Shown here: positions 35,266 to 47,400 of the stretch, piece by piece
Layout: the number at the start of each line of letters is the position of its first letter
Position numbering within the stretch: the first letter of the stretch is position 1
Assembly: GCF_001522545.3 (NCBI RefSeq)
Contig: NC_031770.1
Location: 13,154,620-13,218,619, forward strand
Length of the DNA stretch: 64,000 nt
DNA from: Parus major
Lineage: Eukaryota; Chordata; Aves; Passeriformes; Paridae
Direction of reading: 5' to 3'
Notes under the pieces: model-generated
What the model saw: only the letters and a program-made list of their open reading frames with translations
What the model was told of the DNA's origin: nothing
The model's database searches: none
Program-made: the position numbers and the translations under genes

Positions 35266-38200
35266 GGTCTAGTCTTCTTATCACTGAGTAGAGTTTGTGT
35301 ACAAAGAGCAGGAACTTTTGAAAATGTTTCTTTCTTTGAGTGTGAAACTTCTGGCTTTGTTATTTTTCTTAAAAGCTACTAGATGTCAGAATATGCTCTG
35401 AGATCACCACAGATTCAAATAATTTTCTTGTTCCACAAAGAATATGAATTGCTCTTAATAATTTTTTAAAAAGCAATTTTAAACTAAAATTTTAGAAGTT
35501 TATTTTATGGAGTATATGAAGCTAGCAATACTTTTGTTTTCGTATTTTTTAAATAACTTAAGCTCCAACATTTTCATCCAGACTATCACTGTCTTTAAAG
35601 ATGTAATATGATTTCAGTAAATTGTCTATAAAATATGTAATTAAGAGTAGATTCCATGACTATAATTAAAATCATTCTATTCTCAATATTAGGTAGGGGG
35701 ACAAGCTGGTAAGGAAGGCTTCAAAAAACTCTACCACTCCTGTGCTTATTCTACATGATCTTGATAATTCCTCACTCCATGTAGATAGTTATCTATAGAG
35801 AACCTCATGTCCTCAAACACCTGTTCATCAAGAGAGATCATAGTCCTTCTGGCATCTCCTAAAATATTATTAATATCTTTTTCTGTTGATGAGGGTGTGT
35901 TCCCCTGTTCAATATGTTCAACATGCACAATGCATGTGACTCTCAAAAGAAGGTCTGAAAACTCAGATCCTGAGTCTTCTGCTCCACCATAACATAAATT
36001 CAGGCAATATTTGGGATAACAAGCCATACATTGTGATCAGAAAATCTTCTGTTGCTATTAGCACCTCACTTCTGTCTGATAAAGAATGCTTTTTTAGGGA
36101 AATGTACAATACTGTAAAAACCAGAGAAGACAGAAATTCTTTTTAATAACCAGCAATTCTTACTGTCCTGTATTGACACTGTAATTTATTCCCAATTCAT
36201 TGTTTTAACAGAAACACTTTTTTTCCACATATATGAATAGTAGAAAAATCACTTTCACTTCAGATACAAGCTGTATCCAGGAAACCTGCAGTATTATCAT
36301 TACAAATAAAGTGCAATGACCCCTAATATGCAAAAGGTGAAATACTCTGGTACCACTCACATTTGTGTATATTTACTGTGCTGACTCAGTTCTGTGCAAC
36401 CTTCCTCTTGCATCCCTCCCAGTAATAAGGAAGTCATACTCTGCAAAAGAAGATTCATTTCCTCACCCCCTGCCTGATGAAGTGCATACCAATTTCTTGA
36501 AAAAAAGTAACATTATTTTTTTTATTTATTTTTGTTTTACAAGCTGATTTTTCACTTTTGCAGGTATCATGTGGCAGGAACATAGCAAGATGCTGTTGGG
36601 TATTTCTTAAAAGCAACACTAAATTGCAGGACAATTTGAGTGCTCTTCAAGAACTCTGTACTATTGAATAAAATAAATACAATTTGCCTTAGTGTAGGTG
36701 CAGAAACTCACATGAGCAGCATCATGGCTGAAGCTTGTGAAAAAGGCAAGACACAAGAATATGATTTGGATAGTTTCTTCCATAAATTAATGTTATATTC
36801 CTGCACATATCTGAGCAGGGATCAGTAGTAAAGCAAACCAACACCTCCCAGGAGAGAAAACTGTGTCCCCTCTCTCATAAAACCTTAAAATAAGACCTAA
36901 ACAATCAAGTTGAGTTAGAGAGGAGATGTATTTATTTTATAGCAAGTTTGTCTGAAATACATTTATTTTATAGTAAATTCCTCTTTTTTTATTTCAAATT
37001 ATATATGGCATGTATTGTTAAATAATTGATAAGGTGCTCTGAAGAGTGATTCTCCATTAAAAAATAGATTAGAAAAGTAAATAAAATACTGCTCACAGTA
37101 TATCTATTCTTTTAAATGGGAATGGGGACTTACATATTCTGTGCAAAAAAGGAATCAAAAATAGCAACCCCTTAAAAAACACAGTCATCTTAATAGTAAT
37201 TAAAAAAGCTTAATGAACCAGATTTTTAAGTTGATGGTTTGGGTTGTTTTTTTCAAAAAATCTGTTAGTTATAGAAAATCTCTCCATCTTAACAACACAC
37301 ACTAATTAAGGATCTGATTTTTTTTCACCATTTCCATGATTAACATCTCTATTCCATGCTGAAGACAGCCAGACTAAGGGTGAGCAATCTCAACTTCTGC
37401 TGTAAATTGCATTGTAAGAACTTTGTCATCTTTGTTGTTGTTGTATTTATTTATTGAAATGTAGCACTGTGAACAAAGAACCTCATAGGAACACTCTCAG
37501 CTAGAAGTCTGTGTAGACAAGTCAGAGATATTTCTTTGGTTTCTGTCATCAAAGTATGTTTTTTATTTGGTTGGTTCCTTGTTAATGAGTGTTTGAACAA
37601 AGATATAATGCTGAATATAAGGTGATGGACAGAACCCTGTAAAGCTTATGACCTTGAGCTTTATTTAAATTAGGAAAGTTCTCTGAGTGGCTTTGGAGGT
37701 GGTAAGAAGTAGGCCAAGGAAATCAACTGAAAGGTTGGTTGTTTACTAGGTAATATACTGACTTCAGAGGTGTTTTTTTTTACCTTTAGGAATCAGCATA
37801 TCATAAGTCCATAACAGAGCAATAAAATTTAAAAATCTTTATATTTTCTTTAGACCCTTGTGGTCAAATATAATTCCTCCTTTATAGGAAAAGCTGGAGC
37901 TTAAAAACTTTTTTTTTTTTTTTAATCTCATACAAACTGGGTTTTCAGAACTTTCTGTGAAGTAACACATTTTGTCGATGTTGGCTATTACCGAAATAGT
38001 GTTGATGTGAGACTCATTGAATCATAATCAAAAAAAGGATACACGGCTACAAATCTGGCTGCAATCTGGAGCCTTCTTGGGCCACATGCTCAGCCTGAGC
38101 ATCACATGTGCTGCAGGGACTTACCTCATCACATTGCCTTACAGATTTGGCATCTGTGTTTGTAAGGTGCACCCTGGCCAGAGGAATGTGCTAGGACACC

Positions 38201-38633
38201 TCTAAATGCAGTGCAGCATGATGCAAGTTAGGTATTTTCTAGAAGTATATGGCATTTTTTTCTGGGAGGATCTGATTGGACTTTAGAAATAAGTGGAGTG
38301 TGCTGTAGAGAATCACCTAAATACCTCTTTCCTATAGGTATAGGAAAGAAAGTCTTGAGAAGTCCTTGAAAGTGTATTCAAACCTTACTCATTTAAGGGT
38401 TTCTGAGATCATAAACCAGAATGTGCAGTGGGAAACCAAGAGCTGTGTTCTGACCCAGTTTAACACTGACCACACTCAATGGCAGTGACAAATGACAGGA
38501 GAGATAAGCTTATACTATTTCACTAATTTAGCCTTCCAGGGAAGAAACACAACTTCCCAACTCCTCCCCCTCAAAAGATATTTATTTACTTTAGTTATGA
38601 CAATTTATCTGTGTTTTTTTCTGAACTATTTCT

Positions 38634-38693
38634 ATTAATATATATATAATATTATATATAAATATAATAATTAATATAATTTATATAATTATG
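38634..38693. repeat. AT-only low-complexity tract
   Basis: Sixty bases consist solely of A and T in a TATATA/AATAT pattern just upstream of a CR1 copy. It may be a preferred insertion or breakage site. Confidence 0.85.
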
Positions 38694-38724
38694 TAACTAT
38701 TTCAGCTCTTTGCATTTACCTAAG

Positions 38725-39017
38725 ATGAGGTTATAGAGAGGTGGGGTTTGGTCCCTTCTCCCAAGTAAAAAGCAATGAGACAAGAAGAAATGGCCCCAAG
38801 TTGTGCCAGGGGAGTTTTAGATTGGATAGGAGGGAAAACTTATGGAAAGGGTTGTGAAGCATTGGAATAGGCTTCCCAGGGAGGGATTGAGTCACCATCC
38901 CTGAAGGTATTTAGGAGTTGTGTAGGTGGGGCACTTAGGGAAATGGTTTAGTGGTGGGTTAACAGTTGGACTGGACGATATTAAAAGTCTTTTCCAGCCT
39001 AAATATTTCTGTGATTT
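38725..39017 (+). mobile_element. CR1 LINE, 5'-truncated 3' end, plus strand
   Basis: The copy shows the avian CR1 3' region in order: TGGGGTTTGGTCCCTTCTCCCAAG, AGACAAGAAGAAATGGCC, GGTTGTGAAGCATTGGAATAGG, CCATCCCTGAAGGTATTTA, GGGCACTTAGGGAAATGGTTTAGTGGTGG, TTGGACTGGACGATATTAAA, TTTTCCAGCC, ending in TTCTGTGATTT, a decayed copy of the CR1 terminal ATTCTATGATTCT. About 290 bp, noncoding, 5' truncated as most CR1 copies are. Confidence 0.93.
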
Positions 39018-39058
39018 GAAGAACTTTTATACTTAATTACATTGCTGTATTTTATTAA

Positions 39059-39106
39059 TATTCATAATAACCAGAAGAATGGTTATTCTCCTGGTTATTA
39101 TGAATA
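39059..39106. repeat. Strong inverted repeat, 22-bp arms with one mismatch, 4-nt loop
   Basis: The left arm TATTCATAATAACCAG (39059-39074) pairs perfectly with CTGGTTATTATGAATA (39091-39106); inside, AAGAAT and ATTCTC extend the stem with one mismatch, leaving the loop GGTT. This gives a 48-nt near-perfect hairpin starting about 40 bp after the CR1 end. Confidence 0.9.
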
Positions 39107-39818
39107 GTAATGAAATAGAAATAAATATAGAGCAATATAATTATTATAAATACCCAATCTCTCTCTTTGTGAATATTAAAAAAATATATACACCTTCCCT
39201 ATCACAGTGGAGAAAGTGCATGAACCTTCTGTCAGTTATCTGAAAATGTGAGAGATGATGTGAGAACAGTCTTATATCCAGAGTAAGAAATCTTCTTTCT
39301 AGGCTCTAAATACATGTGTGTGCTGTGATATGTTTGAGATACTGTGGGACTGAGTTAGTCTTGATAGAAAACAAAGACAAATGCTGTAGGTAAATGTGAC
39401 CCTGCTTCTCATTTTATGACAATCAAGAGGTTCCACATAACTGCAACCAGCATTCAAGTGTCCTCTGACTGACTGCTGGTGCAGATGCACTGAACTTGTT
39501 TTCCAGTTTCTCCTTATTTCCCACCTTGTTCACACTGGGAACCAGAGCAAAGGCCTTCTCTTGCTCCTTCCCTCCACAGCAAATCTAGCTCAAGCATGAA
39601 AGACCAGAATATCAATAAAAAACAGTTTTTCAAGATCTTTAGGGCCCAAAATAATTAATCTAATGTATGTTATAATTATGTCTGACTACAAAAATAGAAA
39701 GAAATACAGTGCTATTTCTTCCTAGTGCTGAAAATGCATTGAGGTCACTCTGCATCCTTTCAAGGAAAGGTCTATGTAACTTTTTCACTGCCTGGAAGAG
39801 AGCTGTGATGATTTAATG

Positions 39819-40046
39819 AAATCATAGAATGTTTAGATTAGAAGGGACATTAAGGATGTCCCTTAAGGTCATTAAGGATGCCATGGGCAGGGACACCTTC
39901 CACTAGACCAGCTTGATCAGAGCCCCATCCAACCTGGCCTTGAATGCTTCTATAGGTGGGGCATCCACAGCTTCTCTGGGTAACCTGTTCTCAGTGCCTC
40001 ACCAGCCTCACAGGAAAGAATTTCTTTCTAATATATAATCTAAGCC
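39819..40046 (-). mobile_element. CR1 LINE 3' fragment, minus strand, with internal tandem duplication
   Basis: Starts AATCATAGAATG (reverse complement of the CR1 terminal repeat), then GATTAGAAGGGACATTAAGG, CATGGGCAGGGACACCTTCCACTAGACCAG, CCATCCAACCTGGCCTTGAATGCTTCTA, GGGGCATCCACAGCTTCTCTGGG, CAGTGCCTCACCAGCCTCACAG and TTTCTTTCTAATAT, the standard minus-strand CR1 order. At 39848-39882 the motif CATTAAGGATG is repeated with a 22-nt period, a small duplication not found in the usual consensus. Confidence 0.93.
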
Positions 40047-40675
40047 TTTTTTGCTTGGAATTTTCTTGGATTTCTTGTCAGGAGTTTTAATTGATTCCTA
40101 TTAAAAAAAGAAAAATAAAATCCTATGACTTGAAAAAGTTGTGTTGACTTCATAGATCTTTTACATTATGTCCCTAAGATAAACAAATTCTTTATGTCCT
40201 GAGGAGATGAACCAAATGGCAGACTCTTCCTGTTACCTGAGCCAACAGATCCTATAGACAGCTGCAAAGCTACTCCTAATAAAAAGGATTTGAATCGACC
40301 CTGACAACTGAGTACATTTTTCCACTATATCTAAAGCACTGTTTGCATTACCATCTACCTTAGGGGCAAAAAAAAACCCTCATAGCTTTTACTTTATTTC
40401 TTAATATACATTTTGGATTTTAAAAGTTAATTTTTCATTTCTAATCTATGGACTAAATTACTATTTTGATGAAGCAATTCACAAATACTTTTATAGAACA
40501 GCTGGGATTTTTGGCATGTTCCCTGCTGACAGTTCTTAAGAAATGTGTACTGCTACCCAAGATTTTGCATCTTTTAAGGTCTTTTTAGGATCAGGCTCTT
40601 GCAGGCAAACAAGGTGTTGGAGTGGATTTTTACCCAATACCAAACTATCTTCTTTCTTTCCTTATTACAATATTC

Positions 40676-40694
40676 TTTTTTTTTTTTTTTTTTT
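40676..40694. repeat. Poly(T) run, 19 nt
   Basis: A homopolymer run followed by AATAAATATG. It lies between two minus-strand CR1 copies but is not part of either as far as I can see. Confidence 0.9.
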
Positions 40695-40921
40695 AATAAA
40701 TATGTGGCCATCCTAATTTGAACTTTTGCTAAGACAGCTCTATATATAGTGTTTTATGATATTATTTCAAGTCATGCATATTTTATTTATATCTTTCCTA
40801 ACTTTAAGATCCACAGCCATATGTTTCAGCCATATATCAGCAGGGCTGAGCATCTGCTTTCTACAAAGATGAAGTAGTTTCAGGGGAAGCTGCAAGTGAT
40901 AAAACCCTTTTCAAATCCAAA

Positions 40922-41465
40922 TTCACAGAATCACAGCACAGTTGGTGCTTGAAGGGATCTGTGGAGATCTAGTCCAACCCCCCCTGCCAAAGCAGGTTCA
41001 CCTACAGCAGCTTGCTGGGATCACTCCCAGCCAGGTTTGGAATATCTGAATATCTGGGCAGCTTGTTCCAGTGCTCTGCCACCCTCTAACCAAAGACATT
41101 TTTCCTCATAGGAAAAGATAGAACTTTCTGTATTTCACTTTGTGCCTTTTACCCTCTCTTCTGTCATTGGGCACCACTGGAAATACTCTGGCCGCATCCT
41201 ATAGACAGCTACCCCTTAAGAGATTTGTGAGCTCTGATAAAGTCCTGTCTCAGACTTCTCTTCTCCAGGCTAAACAGACCCTCATCCTTTCCTCTGCTCC
41301 CCTTACCATTTTTGTATCCCCCTGCTGGATCATCCCCAGTTATTCCTTGTCTTTCTTGAACTGGGGAGCCCAGAGGTGGACACAGTGCTCCAGATGTGGT
41401 GTCACCAGCTCAGAGTAGGGTCAGGATCACTTGCCTTGACCCGCTGGCCACACCCTTCCTCATGC
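40922..41465 (-). mobile_element. CR1 LINE fragment, about 540 bp, minus strand
   Basis: Begins TTCACAGAATCACAG, then GGTGCTTGAAGGGATCTGTGGAGATCTAGTCCAACCCCCC, AAGCAGGTTCACCTACAGCAGC, CCAGGTTTGGAATATCT, TGTTCCAGTGCTCTGCCACCCTC and later GAGCCCAGAGGTGGACACAGTGCTCCAGATGTGGTGTCACCAGC, ending near GACCCGCTGGCCACACCCTTCC. This is the antisense of the ORF2 C-terminal end plus 3' UTR of CR1. The 92-codon plus-strand ORF at 41140-41418 is an antisense shadow and not a gene. Confidence 0.95.
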
Positions 41466-44400
41466 ACAGAGTTTGTCCATCTTATTTCCTTGCTTAAAAC
41501 TTCTGTGTGAGCTAGCAGGATAGCAATGAATCTCACCCCAGATATTGAACTACATTTTTTTAAAAAAGCATTTTAAAAATAATGCAGTGATCCAGGCATA
41601 AGTAAGCTGGAGCTACAGGTTTCTGTCTCACACATTCATTCAGATGTCACTAACAGTCTAAACCATTTCAGGGCTATGTGGCTGAATCTTAATTGCAAAA
41701 CTGTACCCAAAACATTAGTGTGAGTTATTATCCCAATAATTATTATGAAAAGAAAGGAAAGGAAAAGGGTGGTGCTTACTGGAGCCACATAAGATGCATT
41801 AGTGCTCCATTAGCCCCTCAGCTAGGATACCTAAGGATCCCAGACTAGGATTTGGCTAAAGAGGGGAGGAAGGAGTAGGTGTGACTGCCTTGAGCACACA
41901 GGAGTGTGGAAAACTCCAGAACCAGACAGAAATCTGAAATTAAATTCAGGAAACTCAGGAAATTCAACTCAAAGAATGAAATGGTAAAAAAATAAAAAAA
42001 AAAAAAAAAATATATATATATAATTCTTTAGCACCTCATAGTCCCCATTCAACTGTTAGGACAGTGTAGTCAAGTACTCCCCCTCTGGATCTGTCACCCT
42101 GTGGCAAAGATGGCTTTTTCATACATAAACCAGGCAGTTTCTATCCAATTTGGTTCTAAGTGCAAACCTTTCCCCTCTAGGACTGTATTTGCATGTATTT
42201 TTAATTTCCTTCAATGATTTGTGGGAGATTAATGCATTTCTCAGTTTTTTTACTAAAGATAAAGGTGTATTCTGACGAAAAGCCTATACATCAGGGTTAA
42301 TATTTACCTCATTTACTAAACTTTGGGGCCATTTGGAGCCACCCTCTTTCAGGAAAAGCATTGCCAGTTCAGCATCATTTTTTCATAGCCTGCTATAAAT
42401 TTTTGATGTCCAGTTCTGGAGGGAGAGAAAGAATGGAAATCATTGAAAACTACATACTGTAATGTATTCTTCCAAAAGCCTGGCTTTTGCAAAAGCAGAA
42501 TTCAAACAAGACAGGAGATATGACCCCCATGGTACAGATGATGTGTTAAAGTGCTCATTGTGTGGATCAGATATTGTTGAGATTATACAGTTAATGAGCT
42601 TTTTATTTTAGGCCTCCAGAACACTGGGGGAAGTCTCTTAATGCATTCCAAAATGTGAATTTGGCCACCTTCTGAAATGTCTCTGAGTTTATTCCTACCA
42701 CATTTTCATTAAATGCACAAAGATCTCTCTATTTGGGTGTTGTGTTTTTGATATCCATTATCTAACCCCAATGGTTCCAAGACCTGGCTCTATGCTAGAA
42801 AAAGAGAATTCTATTTTGAGTCTAGGTGGGACTGAAACCCAAGAGATTTCAAAAAGATTTCTGGGCTCTTCATTTTAGTCCTTTGTCTTCTGAGGTCTGG
42901 GTTTGGGTTTCCAGCTTTGTTCATTAGAGTAGTGGAAGTTGAGATTGTTATACACCACATCTGCTAAAACTTCATTTCCCACTTTTCTACAATATACAAA
43001 TGTCTTGTAAAAAAACCCAAAACAACAAAAACTGAAACTATCTAGCTCCTCATTAGAAACATTTATTCTAAATGGAATTTGTAATGTAAAGACAGTTGGC
43101 CACTACTTGGGATCACCACCAGTTAAAGCATTATTGTTTGCAACTGAAATTACGTGTATGCCCAAAATTAGGATATTGCTACTCCCTGTCACAAAAAGAT
43201 TTCTTTAATCCAGTGAGTCCAATGTCTTGATGTAAATGATAGGCTTATAATTCAGTAACAAAAGAACTATTAAAGGTCATAAGAGATGCTGAAAGACAGA
43301 ACTAATACTGGAACTGTTCACCAATAAATCTGTTCCCACCTCCATGCCTTTTCCCTTGAATTTTCAGAGACATATCCAAATTGTTTTCACTGACTGTGTT
43401 AGTAAACTTGACTCATAAAGGCTTCATAGAATTGTAATTCTTTATCCTCCACTAAAAATATTGTGGGTAGAAACAAATAAGGTATTTTTAGGGAAGAGGA
43501 ATAAACAAAAAATATTTTATTTGCTTTAGGAGTCCTGTTTGTTTTGAACAAGTTTCCCCTCTGATTTAAGGGCTTCTCAGGGAAATTATTTATTCCTTTC
43601 TAAAACTTACCTGATAAACTGACTTTTAATAATTAATCTCCTCGCCTCACATAATTAATTGACCTATAATGTAAGCATTTAAACATGAATTTGGATTACA
43701 AAGTAAGTTCAAGTAGCCATGACACAAAGCTGTTAATGTCCTTTTGCTCGTTGGCATTTCCAAGAGAGATCCATGCCTAAATACCTCCTGAAGATTTTAG
43801 CAAGGGATCATTTGACTTTGATTAAGAAATTGTCTGGATAGTTCTACATTGAGAAAAAGATCAGAAACTTCCCAACTATTATATCAGGATGGTAAGCAAA
43901 ATATCTTATAGAGATACTGGCACACTTCCCAGAAACAACAGGCTCAGACTAAAGAAAAAGAACAAACCCCCCCCCTGTTTTTCTGGAGAAAAGCTTAGCT
44001 AGTTTAGACAAGGAATCACTGATGCAGATAGCTCCTTTCCATTCTTGACTAGATTAATTCACTTTCACCTCAAAGAGCAGATGGGAAATACATATATACC
44101 CTACATGTAGCACAATTTGGAAAGGTTTTAAAAAAAATTAGTGGGGTGTTATCAGCTACATTTTCCAAGACTAGAGTTTATGATTCTTATTTATTTCATT
44201 GTGAGGATTTAATGTATGATCAAAAGTTGATAACTTTAATCCTCTTTCAGGTCACATGCAGACTTTTCTGATAGGTCAAAATCTGGGTTTTTTCTCCAGG
44301 TTAATAAATTTTGATAAACACTCTTGAGTTTGCATCATGCATACACCAAGTAATTCCAAAAGAAATCTTAAGAGGAACCCATGCTCTATGTGAACAATTT

Positions 44401-47400
44401 CACACTGACAATGAAGATGAAATTTTTATACCACTGCAGCAATTCTAAAGCAGAAAATTTGTTCCAATCAATCATTAGTCAAGACTCATGGCATGTAACT
44501 CTGAGATATAAGAAGAAATATTAAAAACAAAAAATGTATAAAATTGTGACAGAATTAGTATTGAATCTGGCATCCTACCAGTACTGGACACAGACTTCTA
44601 GCAGCAAAATCTGTATATCACCTATGAAATTACTACTGAGTCGGAGTTATTTATTGATGAAAACTGTTCATACATGCTTGCAAAATCTTCAGAAGTTCTG
44701 ATTATGGGAAAAGACAATTGCTGAAGTCAGTGTTATCCTGTGTCTCTGCTGAGGTCAGGGAGTAGCTGTAGGGTGTCAGGTAGCAAAACCAGAGCATAGC
44801 AAAGGTTCTGCTCCCCATTTTTGAGATGAAAAATAGAAACTGCTTGTTTTTCTTCTCTTTAATGAAGTTAATTATTCAGTACAGATACCCTGGTCACCTC
44901 TTGAACATTATTATGTCTTCCTCCATCCCTAGAGATGCATTTTTAGTACCTCATAAATCTTCCAGTGGTAAATTACAGCTGCAGCAAATCCTCAGTGTTC
45001 CCAGACAAACTCATGAAATGCAGCTTTCCTGAACAGCATACAACTTGCTAACTTCTCCAATAATTTGTCTATTAAAATTTCAATAGGAATTATCTTCATA
45101 TGTGGTTTTAAAGTGGCCAGAATAGCTTGAAAATATGTTAAATTCCCAGATTAAAAAATGAAAATTAGTTTATCAAACAGCTTTTATTTCCAATACTCTC
45201 TGTATTGGAAGCACTCTCTGTGCTTTCTCAAGCTTATTTACAAATGTGGTAGATCGATATTATTTTTTAGTTAAGTTGGTGTGAGAAATGATTACACAAA
45301 TTATTCTCTCCATTATAAGGCATTATCTATGTCTTATTTTTTTTTCATCTCTCAGACCATAATTTCAGCCTTTTAACCTTGGAGTAGAAAATAAATGTTA
45401 TAAATTATTTTCTTCAGACAGGAAGGCGTGACAATCTATAACTAGCTTTGGGCTTTTATTAATGGTCTCTTTCTTTAAACTCTGAGGACATGGTTCACTG
45501 AGAAAAGGCTAAATATTAGTCAAAGAGTAGGACTTCATGTTGCTTGAAAACAAAGATGAAAGTATGGTTTGTTTTTTATTTCAAGCTGAGCAATAACTAA
45601 GAAACAACAAGGGGAAAGTTGTTTTTTTTTAAGTTTGTTTTTTTAACAGAAAAAATACTTGCTGTCTTTAGGGAAGAAATAAAACAATGTTGCTTTGTTT
45701 CTTGAAAATGCTGTAATATTCAGATTGAGAGAGCAGTATAAATACCGTAAGGACAAAGACTTGAGCTGCAGAGCAGCCTGGTACCTTTTCTTTGATAATT
45801 ATGGTTTCAGCTGGAGTCACTGGGTCTGCACCAATTCACTCCAGCAAACTGCCAAGTCATAAATATATTACAACTTCGTTGGCTTCCATTACAACTTCAT
45901 TGACCTTTAGCTCAACAAAAAAACTTTTTTTAACTAAGGCTTTTTCTACTTTTCAATTAGATATGTTTGTCAGTTTTCCCTTGATATGTGTCTGTGCCAC
46001 TTCAAGTAGGTTTTTAATTTCTTTTAGAACAAAAGCAGCATAAAACTCTCCCAGCTGCACAAATGGAAATAAATATTTAATTTAAAGAAATGTTAACTAG
46101 AGATGACTTGGCAGGAGACAATCAACCTTCATAAAATGTGGTATCTCTCTCTTCCCTAAATGAAAGTGAATGAACCATAATGGTCAATTATCTCCTCATA
46201 GTGACCAATTCATTGGTTCTTGGGATTTAATTAGATGTACAAAAGAAAACCTGTAGTTAAAAGTACACAAACATCAATAGTTATGTTCACTTTGTTCTAA
46301 AAACAAGACTTAATTGAATTTTAATGTTGGGTTCTTTTCCTTATGGTATGGTATCTTTCCATATGGTATCTTTGTGTAAATTTCTATCAGCAAGTTCCAC
46401 CATTTAATCACTACATTGTTCCTCTCACTAGTCAATATTCTACAGCAGAAACTCTCAGAGATTTTCTTTCTCCATCTCTCCTGCATTTCTGTTTAGTCTA
46501 AAATTACATGTTGGAGAAAAAAAAGAGGATTTGAGTTCTATGAAATAATGTAACCTAAACCTTTTCTTGCAAAACTTGGCAACTAGAAAACTCTGCATAA
46601 ACTGTTAGGTAGATAGTAAACAGCTTTTTAAACAGGTGAAGTTGGATAATTTAAGATTCAAACTCCAAATAAGAAGTGCATATGTCTTTTAAATCTTACG
46701 TCTTAGTCAACTTTAGTTGCCTTAAATCTTATACTTGGTATTTAGCAAGTTGCTGACCTATATTTTGTTGACTCCAGTTGATGATGGATTTGTTTATAAC
46801 CTTTATGAAATCCTGCCAAAAATTTATATAAAAAACTTATTAACTTTACTGTTACAGTACTGGAACAATAACTGTAGGTTAAAGGTCCTACTGAGACAGA
46901 TAAAAACATACCAGATTGTCCTAACCTGAGTCATTTTCGTGCTAGACCCTCATTTCAAAAGACTTTTTCTTTTTTTTCTTTTTTTTTTGATATATAATCA
47001 TATATGGAGAAGTACCCAAATCCTTAATTAGCCAAGTGGTAAACAAATCAGAAATTAATTTATTAATATTTTTAGATTATGCCATGATTACCTGAAGTTC
47101 TGCAAGCAAAACTGGCTCATCTTTGCAGAGCTCAGTACACATTTTTTTTTTAAGAAAATTGGCATTTCAAGGTGAGAGGAAAAGTACATCCAAAAAGGTG
47201 TTTCCATGAGCACTCTCCACACTCACTGACTGAGGGAGGAATTCTGTTGCAGTGGACTTTACTTCATCCTCCCACATAAAGCAGATGAAGCAATTAAAGT
47301 ATTTACAATTGCTATTATCACTATTATTGTCATGTGATTATGGCTATTCTAGTACACCTTTTTTTTGCTGTGGAAGAAATTTACACTACCTAGCAAAACT

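Larger units (their letters stand above)
33050..38633 (+). other. NRXN1: Long NRXN1 intron, continued
   Basis: A+T-rich intron. The stretch 33240-33780 has few low-complexity runs and holds an X-box-like site, so it is a candidate conserved region. T runs occur at 35248-35265 and 37909-37923. A 93-codon minus-strand ORF (35746-36027) has ordinary amino-acid composition but no recognisable family. Beyond that I see nothing to name. Confidence 0.7.

Noticed and set aside
35746..36027. 93-codon minus-strand ORF with polar, protein-like composition
   Set aside because: No recognisable domain, an in-frame stop just upstream of the ATG, no promoter or splice support. Treated as chance.
38017..38205. 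62-codon ORF with a hydrophobic segment
   Set aside because: No homology, no splice or promoter support; chance ORF in intron.
41320..41345. CTCF-like string CCCCCTGCTGGAT
   Set aside because: It is part of the CR1 sequence and misses a key core position.
41140..41418. 92-codon plus-strand ORF
   Set aside because: Lies antisense within a CR1 LINE copy and is a by-product of that repeat.
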